Assembly (NCBI GenBank): GCA_963682175.1
Contig: OY821786.1
Span: 23,272,501-23,336,500, forward strand
Direction: 5' to 3'
DNA: 64,000 bases
Source: Triglochin maritima
Lineage: Eukaryota; Streptophyta; Magnoliopsida; Alismatales; Juncaginaceae
Position numbers and translations under genes: made by a program. The notes under the pieces are model-generated. The model was not told the origin of the DNA and made no database searches. It saw nothing but the letters and a program-made list of their open reading frames with translations. Numbering within the stretch: the first letter of the stretch is position 1; every line of letters begins with the position of its first letter. Shown here piece by piece: positions 21,433 through 32,127 of the stretch.

Positions 21433-22824
21433 TGATTGAATCAGTTATAATAACCGCAAGTTCACGGTCGGGTTTAAGCGGTGGCAAATACGGGTCGATC
21501 CACAGGGAGGTGTGTCAACCCTGGCTTGTTCGAAGGCAAGTGGGGAAAGATGGGAAGAAGTTGTGATTACACTAAACTACGCTATACTAGTAAGCAACAA
21601 AGAAGGAAATTAAAGAACAAGAGGAACTAAAACTAAACTAACAACTACTAATAAGAAAGATGAAATTCGGGAATGGAACCCCCTACCGGGTGGAGTGTGT
21701 GTACATGTGAAATAAGAAGTGATGAATGCATTCAATAAGCCAAAATGTAGGTAGTGTTTGCTATGCATAAGAAGTACCTCATGGCAAGACCTATCATCCA
21801 AATCACTAACCCAAGTGATTAATATGAGCATGACAAGTTTGTTATTAAGAATCTAAACAAGTATGGAATGTACTTAAAGATTATGGCAGAAACCCTCAAG
21901 TTAAGTATTCTCTTTAATTCAAACAAGCATACTTACATTTCTCACATACAATAACATATAACATTCGTTCCATACTAAATGACATGTATAAACATCAACT
22001 CCACCCAGAAAGGGGGATGGAACTACTTACTACTCATTAAAAGAAGACAAAACGAAATTAAGGTAATTAAGATAGGAAAGGGAGACATGCTAATTACTTC
22101 TACTAAGATTAAGACAAACAAAACAAGCTAAACAAGCAAACATTAAAATAAAGACAACGTTAAGACAAACTATGAAGAATTATTTTATTTACATGATTCA
22201 TATTACAAGTAGCATTCTTCTCCACCTTGAGTTTTTGCTCCATGACTTACTCCAAGTAGAGAGAATGCCACCAAGCAATGGGTGAATACAAATGAGGAGG
22301 AAGAGTTCTATTTATAGGCATGAAAAAAGATAACCGAGGACAATCCCCGGGTATGGGACTAATGCACTACTAAAAATGGACATAAAACACTATATTACAC
22401 ATCCGATAGAAGACGGGTCGGATCCGGAGCGAAATAGACCGTCAATTGGCGGTCTCGAACTCCTGGATCCGGCCCAATTTTGTCTGACTTGTTTGAAGCT
22501 TCGTTTCTTCTCCTGGAGTGCACCATAATCAGTTGTGTGAGTTGCGACCCAAATCCAATTGCCAAAATACTCCTCATGATGGTGTGTAGTGCTTGATTTT
22601 GCTACTTAGTACCTTTGGGTTTACATCCGGGTCCTTGTCTCTTTCATCTCAGTCAAGAAGTTTTGCAACTTAGTCCTTTTCCTTTCTTTTGAGTACTTTT
22701 TGTGCATCTTCTCCTCAAATCTGCTTATTCCTGAAACTTAAACACAAAACTCGTTACGTAGCATTGTTTAGGTGAAAGATAACGAATATAAGAGACAAAT
22801 GTATGCATGATATGATGTCAATCA
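21433..22824 (-). mobile_element. Solo LTR of the A-D family inside the GA satellite
   Basis: 1,392 bp. On the minus strand it starts TGATTGACATCA and ends near AACTGATTCAATCA. An exact 5-bp duplication AGAAG flanks it at 21428-21432 and 22825-22829. It has the palindrome with one change (GACCGTCAATTGGCGGTC, 22437-22454) and a TATA box (minus strand, 22308-22316). The USE-like element is decayed (GTCCCATACCC). No internal region remains. Confidence 0.92.
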
Positions 22825-25800
22825 AGAAGGAATTTGGGAAACAAGGGGAGAAGGAACAAGATGAGAGACAAAGAAGGAGAGAGAGAGATAGGAGGAGAAG
22901 GAGAGAGGGGAGAGGTGGACAGAAGGGGAGAGAGTGAGAAAGGAGAGGGAGAGGGAGAGAGGAGAGATGGAGAAAGAGAAGTAGAGAGAATCATAGAGAT
23001 TGAGAGAGACGGAGATGGAGAGAAATAAAGAGGGAGTGAAATGGAGGAGATAGTGAATTAGAACGAGAAGAAGAGAGAGGAGAGAGAAGGAGTCCTCGAT
23101 TTAAAGAAAAGGAGAGAGAGAGAGAAGAGGAAGTAAAGATAGGGAGGAGAGGGAGAAAGAGAGAGAAATAGAGAGAAGTTGAGAGAAGGGGGAGAGAGAT
23201 AAAGAGAGAAGGAGAATAGAGGAGAAGTGGAAAGAGAGAGAGATGGAGAGACAAAGAGAGAGGAGAGTGGTAAAGAGGAGAACGAGAGGAGTGAGAAAGA
23301 GTGAAGGTGACGAAGAGGAAAAGAAGAGGGAGGAGGAGAGAGGTGAGAGAGAGAAAGAAAAAGAGAAAGAGAGAGAGAGGAATAAGAGAAGGAGGGAGAA
23401 GAAGGAGAATAAGAGAGTGGACAAGGAGAGAGAGAAGGAGAACGAGAGAGAGAAAAGGAGAAGGGAAGAGTGGAGAGAAGATGAGGAGAGAGGGAAAGAC
23501 AAGGGGAGCAAGTGGGTAGGAGACCGAGAAGGAGTTAGTGTTGAAGAGAGGAGAGATAGAGAAGGAGGAGAGAGAAGGAAAGAGAGAGAGAAGAAGGAGA
23601 GGGAGAGAGTAAGATAGAGTGAGAGAGGAGAGAAGAGAGAATGAAAAGGAGTGAGAAGTAGAAGGACATGGAGGAGGGAAGGAGGGAGAAGGAGAGAGAT
23701 AAAGAGCAGAGATGGGATGGAGATAGAGAGAGATGCAAGAGGAGAAGGCTAGTGAGAGAGAGTGGGAGAGACAAGAAGATCAGAGAGATGGAGAAGGAAA
23801 AAGAGGAGAAGGACTGAACTAGAGGAGGAGAGAGAGGGAAGGACTTGTAAGACGAAGAGTGAAGGATAAGGAGAGAGAAGATAGAATGGAGGAGAGAATC
23901 AGAGAGAGGAGTGAGAAGGAGGAAGAGAGAATGGGAGAAGAAAAGAGAAGGAGATAGGGGAGAGAATGAGAGAAGGAATGGGAAGGAGAGAGGAGAGAGA
24001 AGGAATGAGAATGAGAGATGGAATGATAATAACAGAGGAAGAATTAAAAGTAGAAGAGCGGGAAAGATAAGGAGAGAGGGGGAGCTATCAGAGAGAAGGA
24101 GAGGGAGAAGGAGAAGGAGGGACAGGGAAGGAGAAAGAGATGGAGAAGCTTAAAAGGGAGATGGAGGAGAGAAGAAAAGAGTGAACGAGAGGGGAGACAG
24201 AGGAAAATGAGAGGGAGAGCGAGAGATAAATTGAAAAATATAGAGAGGAGGAGAGTTGAGAGAAAGAGAAGTAGCAATAGAACGAATGGGATAAGGAGAG
24301 ACAGTGAAGAATCGAGACAAGAGATGGAGAGAGAGAGAGAGAGAAGCAGGAGGAGGGAGAGAGAAGTAGGATAGTGAAGGAGAGAGGGTAATAAAGAGAA
24401 GGACAAACGGAGAAATTTTGATAGGTTTTTTGTATGTTCTTTAACTATAGATTCTAGTTATGCACCGCGCAAGACTCGAGGGCTATAATAGATAAATTTT
24501 GATAGATTGTAAATGTTTACACACATCAATACTTTAGAGGCAACGCCACCCATTTGCTTTGCAAAAAAGGACAAAAGGAGAAAAAAAAGAGAAGGAGATG
24601 GAGAAGGCGAGGGGTAGAGAAGGAGAAAGAAATAGAGGGATATGAGAAGGAGAGAACAAGAGAGAAGGAGATGCAGAGGGTTAGAAAGAGTGAAGAAGTA
24701 GAGAGAGAAGGAGAAGGAGAAGGAAAAACAGAAGAAGAAAAAGGAGAGGTAGTGAAGGAGAGGGAGATAGAGAGAGGTGGAGAGAAAAAGGGGAGAGATC
24801 GACAGAGGAGGGAGAGAGGGAAGCAGGAGAAGGAGAGGGGAGGGGAGAGAGAGAGGTGAGAGAGAGAAGGAGGGAGAGAAGAATGAGAAGGATAAGACGA
24901 GAGAGAGATTGAGAGTGTAGGACAAAAGAGAAGTAAATTGGGAAACAAGGGGAGAGGGAACAAGATGAGAGACAAAGATGGAAAGAGAGAGGGAGCTAGA
25001 AGGAGACGGACAAAGGGGAGAGGTGGACAGAGGGGGAGAGAGTGAGAAGGGAGAGGGAGAGGGAGAGAGGAGAGATGGAGAAAGAGAAGTAGAGAGAACC
25101 ATATAGAATGAGAGAGAGGGAGATGGAGAGAGATAAGGACGGAGTCAAATGCAGAAGAAGAGAGTGAATTAGAATGAGAAGAAGAGATAGGAGAGAGAGA
25201 GAGAGAGAAGGTGTCTTCGATTTAAAGAAAAGGAGAGAGAGAAAGAGAAGGAGAGAAGAAGAAGTAAAGAGAAGACGGAGAGCGAGAGGGAGAAAGAGTG
25301 TCAAATGGGGAAGGAAGAGGAGACTGGAAGGGTATGAGAACGAGAGAAGGAAAGAGAGAGGGAGAAGTAGAAGTAGAGACGAGTGGTAAGAAGAGAGAGA
25401 AATAGAGAGAAGGACAGAGAAGGGAGAGAGAGAGAGAAAGGGAGAAGGAGAAAGCAGGAGAAGGGCAAAAAAAAAGAGATGGAGAGACAAAGAGAGAGCA
25501 GAGTGATAGGAGTGAGAACGAGAGGAGTGAGAGAGAGTGAAGGTGACAGAGAGGATAAGAAGAGGGAGGAGGATAGAGGTGAGAGAGAGGAGAGAGGAGG
25601 TAGAGAAGGAGGGAGAAGAAGGAGAGAGAAGAAGAGAGAGGACAAGGAGAGAGAGAAGGAGAACGACAGAAAGAAAAGGAGAAAGGGAGAGTGGAGAGAA
25701 GATGAGGAGAGAGGGATGGACAAGGGGAGAAAGAGGGTAGGAGACCTAGAAGGAGTCAAAGTGGAAGAGATCAGAGATAGAGAAGGAGGAGAGAGAAGGA

Positions 25801-26584
25801 AAGGGAGAGAGAAGAAGGTGACGAAGAGGGAGAGAGTAAGATATAGTGAGAGAGGAGGAGAGAGAGAAGCAAAAGGAGAGAGAAGTAGAGGGAGATGGAG
25901 GAAGGAAGGAGGGAGAACGTGAGAGAGAGAGAGAGAGAGAAAGAAGAGATGGGATGGAGATACAAAGAGATGCAGGAGGAGGAGAGAGAGAAGGCAAGTA
26001 AGAGGGAGAGAGAAAAACAAGAAGATGAGAGATGGGGAAGGAAAAATGGGAAAGAGGAGAGGGATTGGAGTAGAGGAGAAGGAGAGAGGAGGTAGGAGAT
26101 TGAAGGCGAAAAGTGAAAGATAAGGATAGAGAAGATAGAAAGGAGGAGAGAATCAGAGAGAGTAGTGAGAAGGAGAGAGAGTCAAGAACAAGGATAAGGA
26201 GGGAGAGAGAATGATAGAAGGAAAGAGAAGGAGAAAGGGAAAAGAAGGAATGACAAGGAGAGAGGGGAGAGAAGGAAGGATAACAACAGAGGAAGAGGTA
26301 CAAGGGAAGAGAGAGAAAGATAACGAGAGAGGAGGAGATATGAGAGAGAAAGAGAGGGAGAAGGAGCAAGAGAAGGAGGGACAAGGAAGGAGAAAGGGAC
26401 GGAGAAGGTTGAAAGAGAGATGGAAGAGAGAGGAAGAGAGTGAACGAGATGGGATAGAGAGGAGAATGAGACAGAGAGCGAGAGAGAGATCGAAACAGAT
26501 AGAGAGGAGGAGAGTTGAGAGAAAGAGAAGTAGAAATAGAAAGAATGGGATAAGGAGAGATAGTGAAGAGGAGAGACAAGAGAT

Positions 26585-26628
<44 letters not shown>

Positions 26629-28079
26629 GGAGGAGGGAGAGGGAGAGGGAAGTAGGATAGTGAATGAGAGAGAGTACTAAAGAGAAGGATAAAGGAGAAA
26701 AAGAGAGAGAAGGAGATGGACAAGGCGAGTGGTAGAAAAGGAGAAAGAAAGAGATGGATAACGAGAAGGAGAGAACAAGAGAGTAGGAGATGTAGAGGGT
26801 TAGAAAGAGTGAAGAAGCAGAGAGAGAAGGAGAAGGAAAAATACAAGAAGAAAAAGTAGAGAGGGAGTGAAGGAGATGAAGAGAGGTGGAGAGAAAAGGA
26901 GGGGAGATTGAAAGAGTGGGGAGAGAGGGAAGGAGGAGAAGGAGAGGGAGAGGGGAGAGAGAGAGAATGAGGGAGAGAAGAAAGAGAAGGTGAAGGAGAA
27001 GGGGAGAGAGAGAGATGGAGAGTGTAGGACGAATGAGAAGGAAATTGGGAAACAAGGGGAGAGGGAACAAGATGAGAGATGGAGAAAGAGAGAGAGAAGT
27101 AGAGGGAGAGAGGGGAGAAGTGGACAGAGGGGCAGAGAGTTAGAAGGGAGAGAGGAGAGATGGAGAAAGAGAAGTAGAGAGAACCATATAGAATGAGTGA
27201 GAGAGAGGGAGAAGGATAAGGAGGGAGTGAAATAGAGAAGGAGAGAGTGAATTAGAACGACAAGGAGAAAGGAGAGAGAGGAGTCCTCATTTTAAAGAAA
27301 AGGAGAGAGAGAAAGAGAAGGAGAGAAGAAGAAGTAAAGAGTGGGAGGAGAGGGAGAAAGTGTGCGAGAAGGAGAGAGAGTGTCCGTAAGTGAGCTAGTT
27401 GGACAAATACAAGGAGAATGAGAGAGAGAAGGATGAGGAGACTGGAAGGGTAGGCGAAGGAGAGCAGGAAAGAGAGTGGGAGAAGGAGAAGTAGAGGCCA
27501 GTGGTAAGAAGAGAGAGAAATAGAGAGAAGGGGGGAGAGAGAGAAAGAGAGAAGGAGAAAGGAGGAGAAGGGGAAAAAGAGAGAGATGGAGAGACAAAGA
27601 GAGAGGAGTGTGATAAGGAGGAGAACGAGAGGAGTGAGATAGAGTGAAGATGAAAGAGAGGGAGAGAAGAGGGAGGGGGAGAGAGGTGAGAGAGAGAAGG
27701 GGAGAGAGGAGGAAGAGAAGAAGGAGATGAGGAGGAGAATAAGAGAGAGGACAAAGAGAGAGAGAAGGAGAACGATAGAGAGAAAAGGATAATGGGAGAG
27801 TGGAGAGAAGATGAAGAGAGAGGGAAGAACAAGGGGAGCAAGAGGGTAGGAGACTGAGAAGGAGTCAGAGTGGACGAGAGGAGAGATAAAGAAGGAGGAG
27901 AGAGAAGGAAAGAGAGAGAGAAGAAGGAGACGAAGAGCGAGAGAGTAAGAGAGAGTGAGAGAGGAGGGGAGAGAGAGAAGGAAAAGTAGAGAGAAGTAGA
28001 GGGAGATGGAGGAGGGAAGGAGGGAGAAGGAGAGAGAGTGAGAGCATAGCAGAAATCTTGGAGAAGAGTAGTAGGAGAG
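22825..28079 (+). repeat. GA-rich satellite, block G2
   Basis: About 5.3 kb, purine strand again on plus. Two landmark sets show the unit: GGGAAACAAGGGGAG at 22836, 24940 and 27047 (steps 2,104 and 2,107), and GATTTAAAGAAAA (with variants) at 23098, 25219 and 27289 (2,121 and 2,070). The first step includes a 168-bp LINE insertion, so the units are about 1.9-2.1 kb. No gene. The right edge against LINE-beta is uncertain by some tens of bases because the LINE leader is purine-rich too. Confidence 0.9.
24416..24566 (+). mobile_element. LINE-gamma: 5'-truncated LINE 3' end with target duplication
   Basis: 151 bp that match the 3' end of LINE-beta (42220-42380): TTCTAGTTATGCACCG, ACTCGAGGGCTATAATAGAT and TTTGCTTTGC followed by A residues. 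It is flanked by a 17-bp direct repeat, 24399-24415 and 24567-24583 (AAGGACAAA, one differing base, GGAGAAA). Severe 5' truncation, an A tail and a long target duplication are the marks of target-primed reverse transcription. It carries no coding sequence. Confidence 0.88.
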
Positions 28080-28181
28080 AAAAAAAGGAGAGAGAAGCTC
28101 TGGGGAGTCATGGGGAAACCTATGGTTTTCTTGGGTTCTTTCCTGCATTTTTTCATCGTTTACTCTTGTTTTCATACTTTA

Positions 28182-29434
28182 ATGGAACGTGTGGAGCATT
28201 CTAGCCTTGATTCAAGGGTGTTGGAGGACGGTGGCAGCCTAGAGCGCCCTCTAACAGCACATTCAAGCCGTGGGCGCGTGGCTAATGCAAGTGTCGAGCT
28301 TGTTCCTCCCACAAAGGATGTGGTCTTTCGATCAAAGAAGTGGTCCGAGTTGTTTGGTGCCGGAGTAAATGCAAAGATAACCCTTGAGTTCATCCAACCG
28401 GGGTTGAAGGATGGAGCAAAAGTTGCGGTGTGCACCAAGCAACAAGTGGTGGATGCGCTGAAATCGTGGTATAAGGTTCTATTTGGGTATTTCGTTGACT
28501 TCAAACCCCACCTACCAACACTTGGGAGGTATTTACACAAGTTTTGGGAGCTTCAAAGGATTGTGGAGGTGATTCATCACCAGAATGGGTTCCTACTTTT
28601 TCGTTTCAAGTTGGAGGAGGACCGTAAACATGTGCTTGAGCGTGGTGCATGGTTCGTTCGGGGCACCCCCTTAGTGGTGCAACAGTGAACGCCGGAAGTG
28701 GTTATGGAGAGAAGCAAAATGCCATCTATTCTGATTTGGATAAGGCTACCGAAGCTAGACCTTCATTTTTTGTCACCATCAATTCTTAGCAGCGTAGCTA
28801 GTGTAGTTGGAAGGCCGTTATACATGGATGATAACACCACTTCGGGGAGATGACTCTCGTTACTAGGCTCTGCGTGGAGGTGAATGGAGCGTTCAAATAT
28901 CATGAGTTTGTGGAGATTCAAATCGAAGGAGGGGCTTGCGAGAAGGTTGACATTGAGTATGAGTCGAAGTCGGGGCATTGTGGAGTATGTTGGGAGTTTG
29001 GGCACACTCAAGCTCGTTGCCCACAAAACCAAGGTGAGCAGGTGAAGGTGGCTAGAAGAGTGGCTGCGAAGACCACTCTAAAGGTGCAAGGTTGGCCGGA
29101 AAGGAGAGAAGAAGACGAGTGGCACATCTGGGGTGGAAGAGCATGAAAAAGAGAGTCGTGCAGGAGGCGTGAAGGAGAGGGAAGCTGCTGACCCTCTTAT
29201 GGTGACCCTCGAGCATGGGGAAGGGGGAGGCATGGGAACACATGTGGAGGCCATAGGGAAGCTGGATACCATAATGGAGGTGGAGATAACAATGGAGATG
29301 GAGCCCATAAAGGAAAAGGTTAGCTCTGTAACGGAGTTGGGGAGGGCTGAGATAACGGAAAAGCAGTCCTTGTTGTTAGAAGAGGAACCAATCAGCATTG
29401 AGAGTGCTAGTGGAGAACTTGTGTTTGCACCAAC
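28182..29434 (+). pseudogene. LINE ORF1, main part: DUF4283 and CCHC knuckle (LINE-beta)
   Basis: Starts at 28182 (MERVEHSSLDSRVLED), the start also seen in LINE-delta (61349). The DUF4283 region follows (VVDALKSWYKVLFGYFVDF, FLLFRFKLEEDRKHVLERG). A TGA at 28686-28688 interrupts it, then ILIWIRLPKLDLHFLS and, after a frame change at 28849, LCVEVNGAFKYHEFVEIQI. The knuckle CGVCWEFGHTQARC (CX2CX4HX4C) is complete. A frame change near 29130 leads to an acidic stretch (ITEKQSLLLEEEPISIE) that ends at the target duplication CCAAC of element B. The role is RNA binding; this copy is broken. Confidence 0.85.
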
Positions 29435-30994
29435 TGATTGACATCATTTCCTGCTCATATTTGTATTTTATATCCATTATCTTACACCTAAGCAATGCTA
29501 CGTGACGAGTTTTATGTTTAGTTTTCAGGAATAAAGAGGTTTGAAGAGAAGAGCCATGAAAGGACCCAAAAGTAGGAAAAAGGACTTAATTGTGAGACCT
29601 AGGGACTGAGATGCAAGGGAGAAGGACCTGATCATAAGACCGAAGGACCTAAGAGCAAAACAGGAAACTCCACACCATCATGGGGAGTATTTTGGCAATT
29701 CGATTCGGGTCGGAGCTCCAACAAACAGAGTAGATGTATCAAAGACCAACAAAGACCACCAGCAAAGCCCACAACCAAAACCAACTCGATCTGGATCATA
29801 TAGACCGCCAATTGCGGTCTTGGACCGCTAATTGGCGGTCCATATTGCTCTGGATCCTCTCAGATTTGTGGGGCACGTGTATTAGTGTATTCTTAGTCCA
29901 TTTTTGGTATTGGTTTAGTCCCACATAGGGGGATTGTCCCGGATTAGCTTTTTCCATGCCTATAAATAGAACTCTTCACCTTCTATTGTAATGACCCATT
30001 GCTTGGTGGCATTCTCTCTACTAAGGAGTGAGCCTTGAAGCAAAAACTCAAGGTGGAGAAGAATGCTACCTTCAATGTGAGCCATTTGTTAATAAAATAA
30101 TTCTTCTAGTTTCTTTTAATCTTGTCTTTTAATTTGTGCATGTTTGTTTAGTCTTTCCTTTCCGTTTATGTTTCTTTAATACTTCTTGCCTTCATAGTTA
30201 ACTTTCATTTCAGTATTATGCTTTCTTTTGCTAATATAGTTAGTGTAATGAGTAGTGAGTAGTTCTATCCCCATTTGGGGGGTGGAGAAATATGTGATAT
30301 AATCATGTAGTGTATTAAGTGTGTGTTATCTTTATCCCTTGAGCTTTATATGATTTCCATAACCATCTAATGGGTTTTCACTCTTATCTTTGATATGCTA
30401 ATGCTCTTGAATGAAGCTTAGCTTATGCTTTGATTAGTGGACCTATTTTATGGGGAATGATAAGGTTAGGATATGGATGAAGTTAATATTGGAAACACAA
30501 TTTGTAGTGTATGTGCTGTTGTTGCCTTTACCTTAGCTAATGTCTTGTATGTTTTAATGATGTAGTCTTATCTTAATTCATGTGGAGGCATAGTAGGGTC
30601 TAGTCTTTATACTTGACTTCATGTAGCTTCATTCCAATTATTGTCTTGTATGTTTTAATGATGTAGTCTTATCTTAATTCATGTAGAGGCAAAGTTGGAT
30701 GTAGTTTTATGATTTCATGCACTACATGTTGTGAGGAGCTTAATGAACACACACACACACACTTCTTTATGCTCACATTATTTCTCTACCCCCTATGGGG
30801 CTTAATTTTATTGCTTATCTTCATTTCCTTTTCGCATCTTAGTGTAAGTTAGTGTAACCAACCCTTCTCTCCTTCTTTTTACCTCTCGCCTTCGAACAAA
30901 CCAATCGTCGACACACCTCCCAGTGGACGACCCTTATTTGTCACCGCTTCAACGTGGTCGTGCACTTGCGGTTAATATAAAACGAGATCAATCA
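29435..30994 (+). repeat. 5' LTR of element B
   Basis: 1,560 bp, starts TGATTGACATC, ends GATCAATCA. It holds two palindrome copies (29803-29819, lacking one G, and 29823-29840), a USE-like element GTCCCACATAG at 29918-29928 with a TATA box at 29961-29969 (32 bases between), a 101-bp direct duplication (30541 and 30642) and a CA run near 30745-30764. The duplication is also in the 3' LTR. Confidence 0.95.
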
Positions 30995-31000
30995 AGTTTT

Positions 31001-31018
31001 TGGCGCCGTTGCCGGGGA
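31001..31018 (+). promoter_or_regulatory. Primer-binding site for tRNA-Asp (element B)
   Basis: TGGCGCCGTTGCCGGGGA, six bases after the LTR end and identical to the site in element A. It is a perfect complement of the plant tRNA-Asp 3' end. Confidence 0.93.
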
Positions 31019-32127
31019 GGTGCTCTGTCCAGACGTTGGTTTGGGCGATTCGAGGGGTTTTTAATTTTTTGTTTCCAGTTTTGTTTAGTTTTAGGGAACC
31101 ATAATATGAAGGGGAGGCTACTGGAGACGTTTGAGGAACAGAAGCTCTAAAAGGACCGCCAATCAGCGGTTTGAGACAGCCAATTGGCGGCCTGGTGAGG
31201 TTTTCCTGCTCTCAAATTTTTTCTGGTAGTTAGTTCTGTAATTTGTGTTATCTGGGAGCCCTATTTTGCATGCTGTGACTTCTTGTTTGCTCCCAGATCA
31301 TTAATCACACCCCCATTAATCAACGTGGACCATAAAACTCAAAGCAAAAGATTAGACTTCTTGCCATCTAGGTCATGCATCATGTGTAGACCTCGCATGC
31401 ATTTGTCTTTTCTTTGCTTTACATTTTGTTGTTGATTGCTGGCGTGCGGTACGTGCACCCAAATCTCTCATTCATGCATGTTTCGATCATGCATTAGTTA
31501 GTAAGGTGCATCGGGACAAGAGTCAGTCGAGCGTTTGATTGGAGCGATTGATTGCTAGATTTAGGATCAAAACGCTACGAAGGAGGGGCTGTCCCATAAA
31601 AGATAAGGTGTGGGATTTCATCACCCTTTCCTTGGCCCCAAAAACCACTCTTAATAAAGCCTTAACTAAAAGCAAGTAGACATTTGCCCTAGGCTTGCGG
31701 GCGCACTAGGAGAGTAGTCTAGTTGAGACCGTCATGACCTGATCAGCGTTGCCTACCTTGTCGATAGTAGGAGGTACTGGATCTCCGGATCTGGTATCAC
31801 TTACTGGGCATTGTGGTCCTCGTTGTTGGGAGGTGAGGCGTGTCGAGGCTAGTGACCTCGAAGTTAGGCGTCGTCTAGCTTAAGGACCCATTGCCTTACA
31901 TTGTTTGAGCCGTGCTTGCTAGTTAGGCTTCTACCTGATCTCACTACCCACGCTAGCTTTAGGGATTCTTCCCTTCTCCTCTGAGTCATCTTCTTCTCAC
32001 CTTCTTCTACGTTACAGTCTCCTCCCCTTTTACACGCTCTATTAGCGTTTTAGGGTCGAGTCGAGCACTTTTTGCGAGTTTAGCCTCGTAGTGGTGAGAG
32101 TGGTCGACTCTAGAGTTCTCTGTTGAG
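31019..32127 (+). other. Leader of element B
   Basis: No gene. It contains a palindrome pair at about 31154-31192 followed by CTG/GTGAGG (donor-like, 31195), and a pyrimidine-rich stretch ending GTTACAG at 32017 that could serve as acceptor. Otherwise it follows the leaders of A and C. Confidence 0.6.

Noticed and set aside
18172..28175. Very long minus-strand frames rich in Ser, Leu and Pro (up to 578 residues) and plus-strand Arg/Glu/Lys frames over the GA blocks.
   Set aside because: Polypurine/polypyrimidine DNA has almost no stop codons, so long frames are expected. They have no domains and overlap each other in all frames. The same applies to 42267-47287 and 60335-61278.
28110..28181. 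Signal-peptide-like extension before the LINE-beta ORF1 start.
   Set aside because: The hydrophobic run lies in the LINE leader; LINE-delta shares the ATG at MER but not an open extension.
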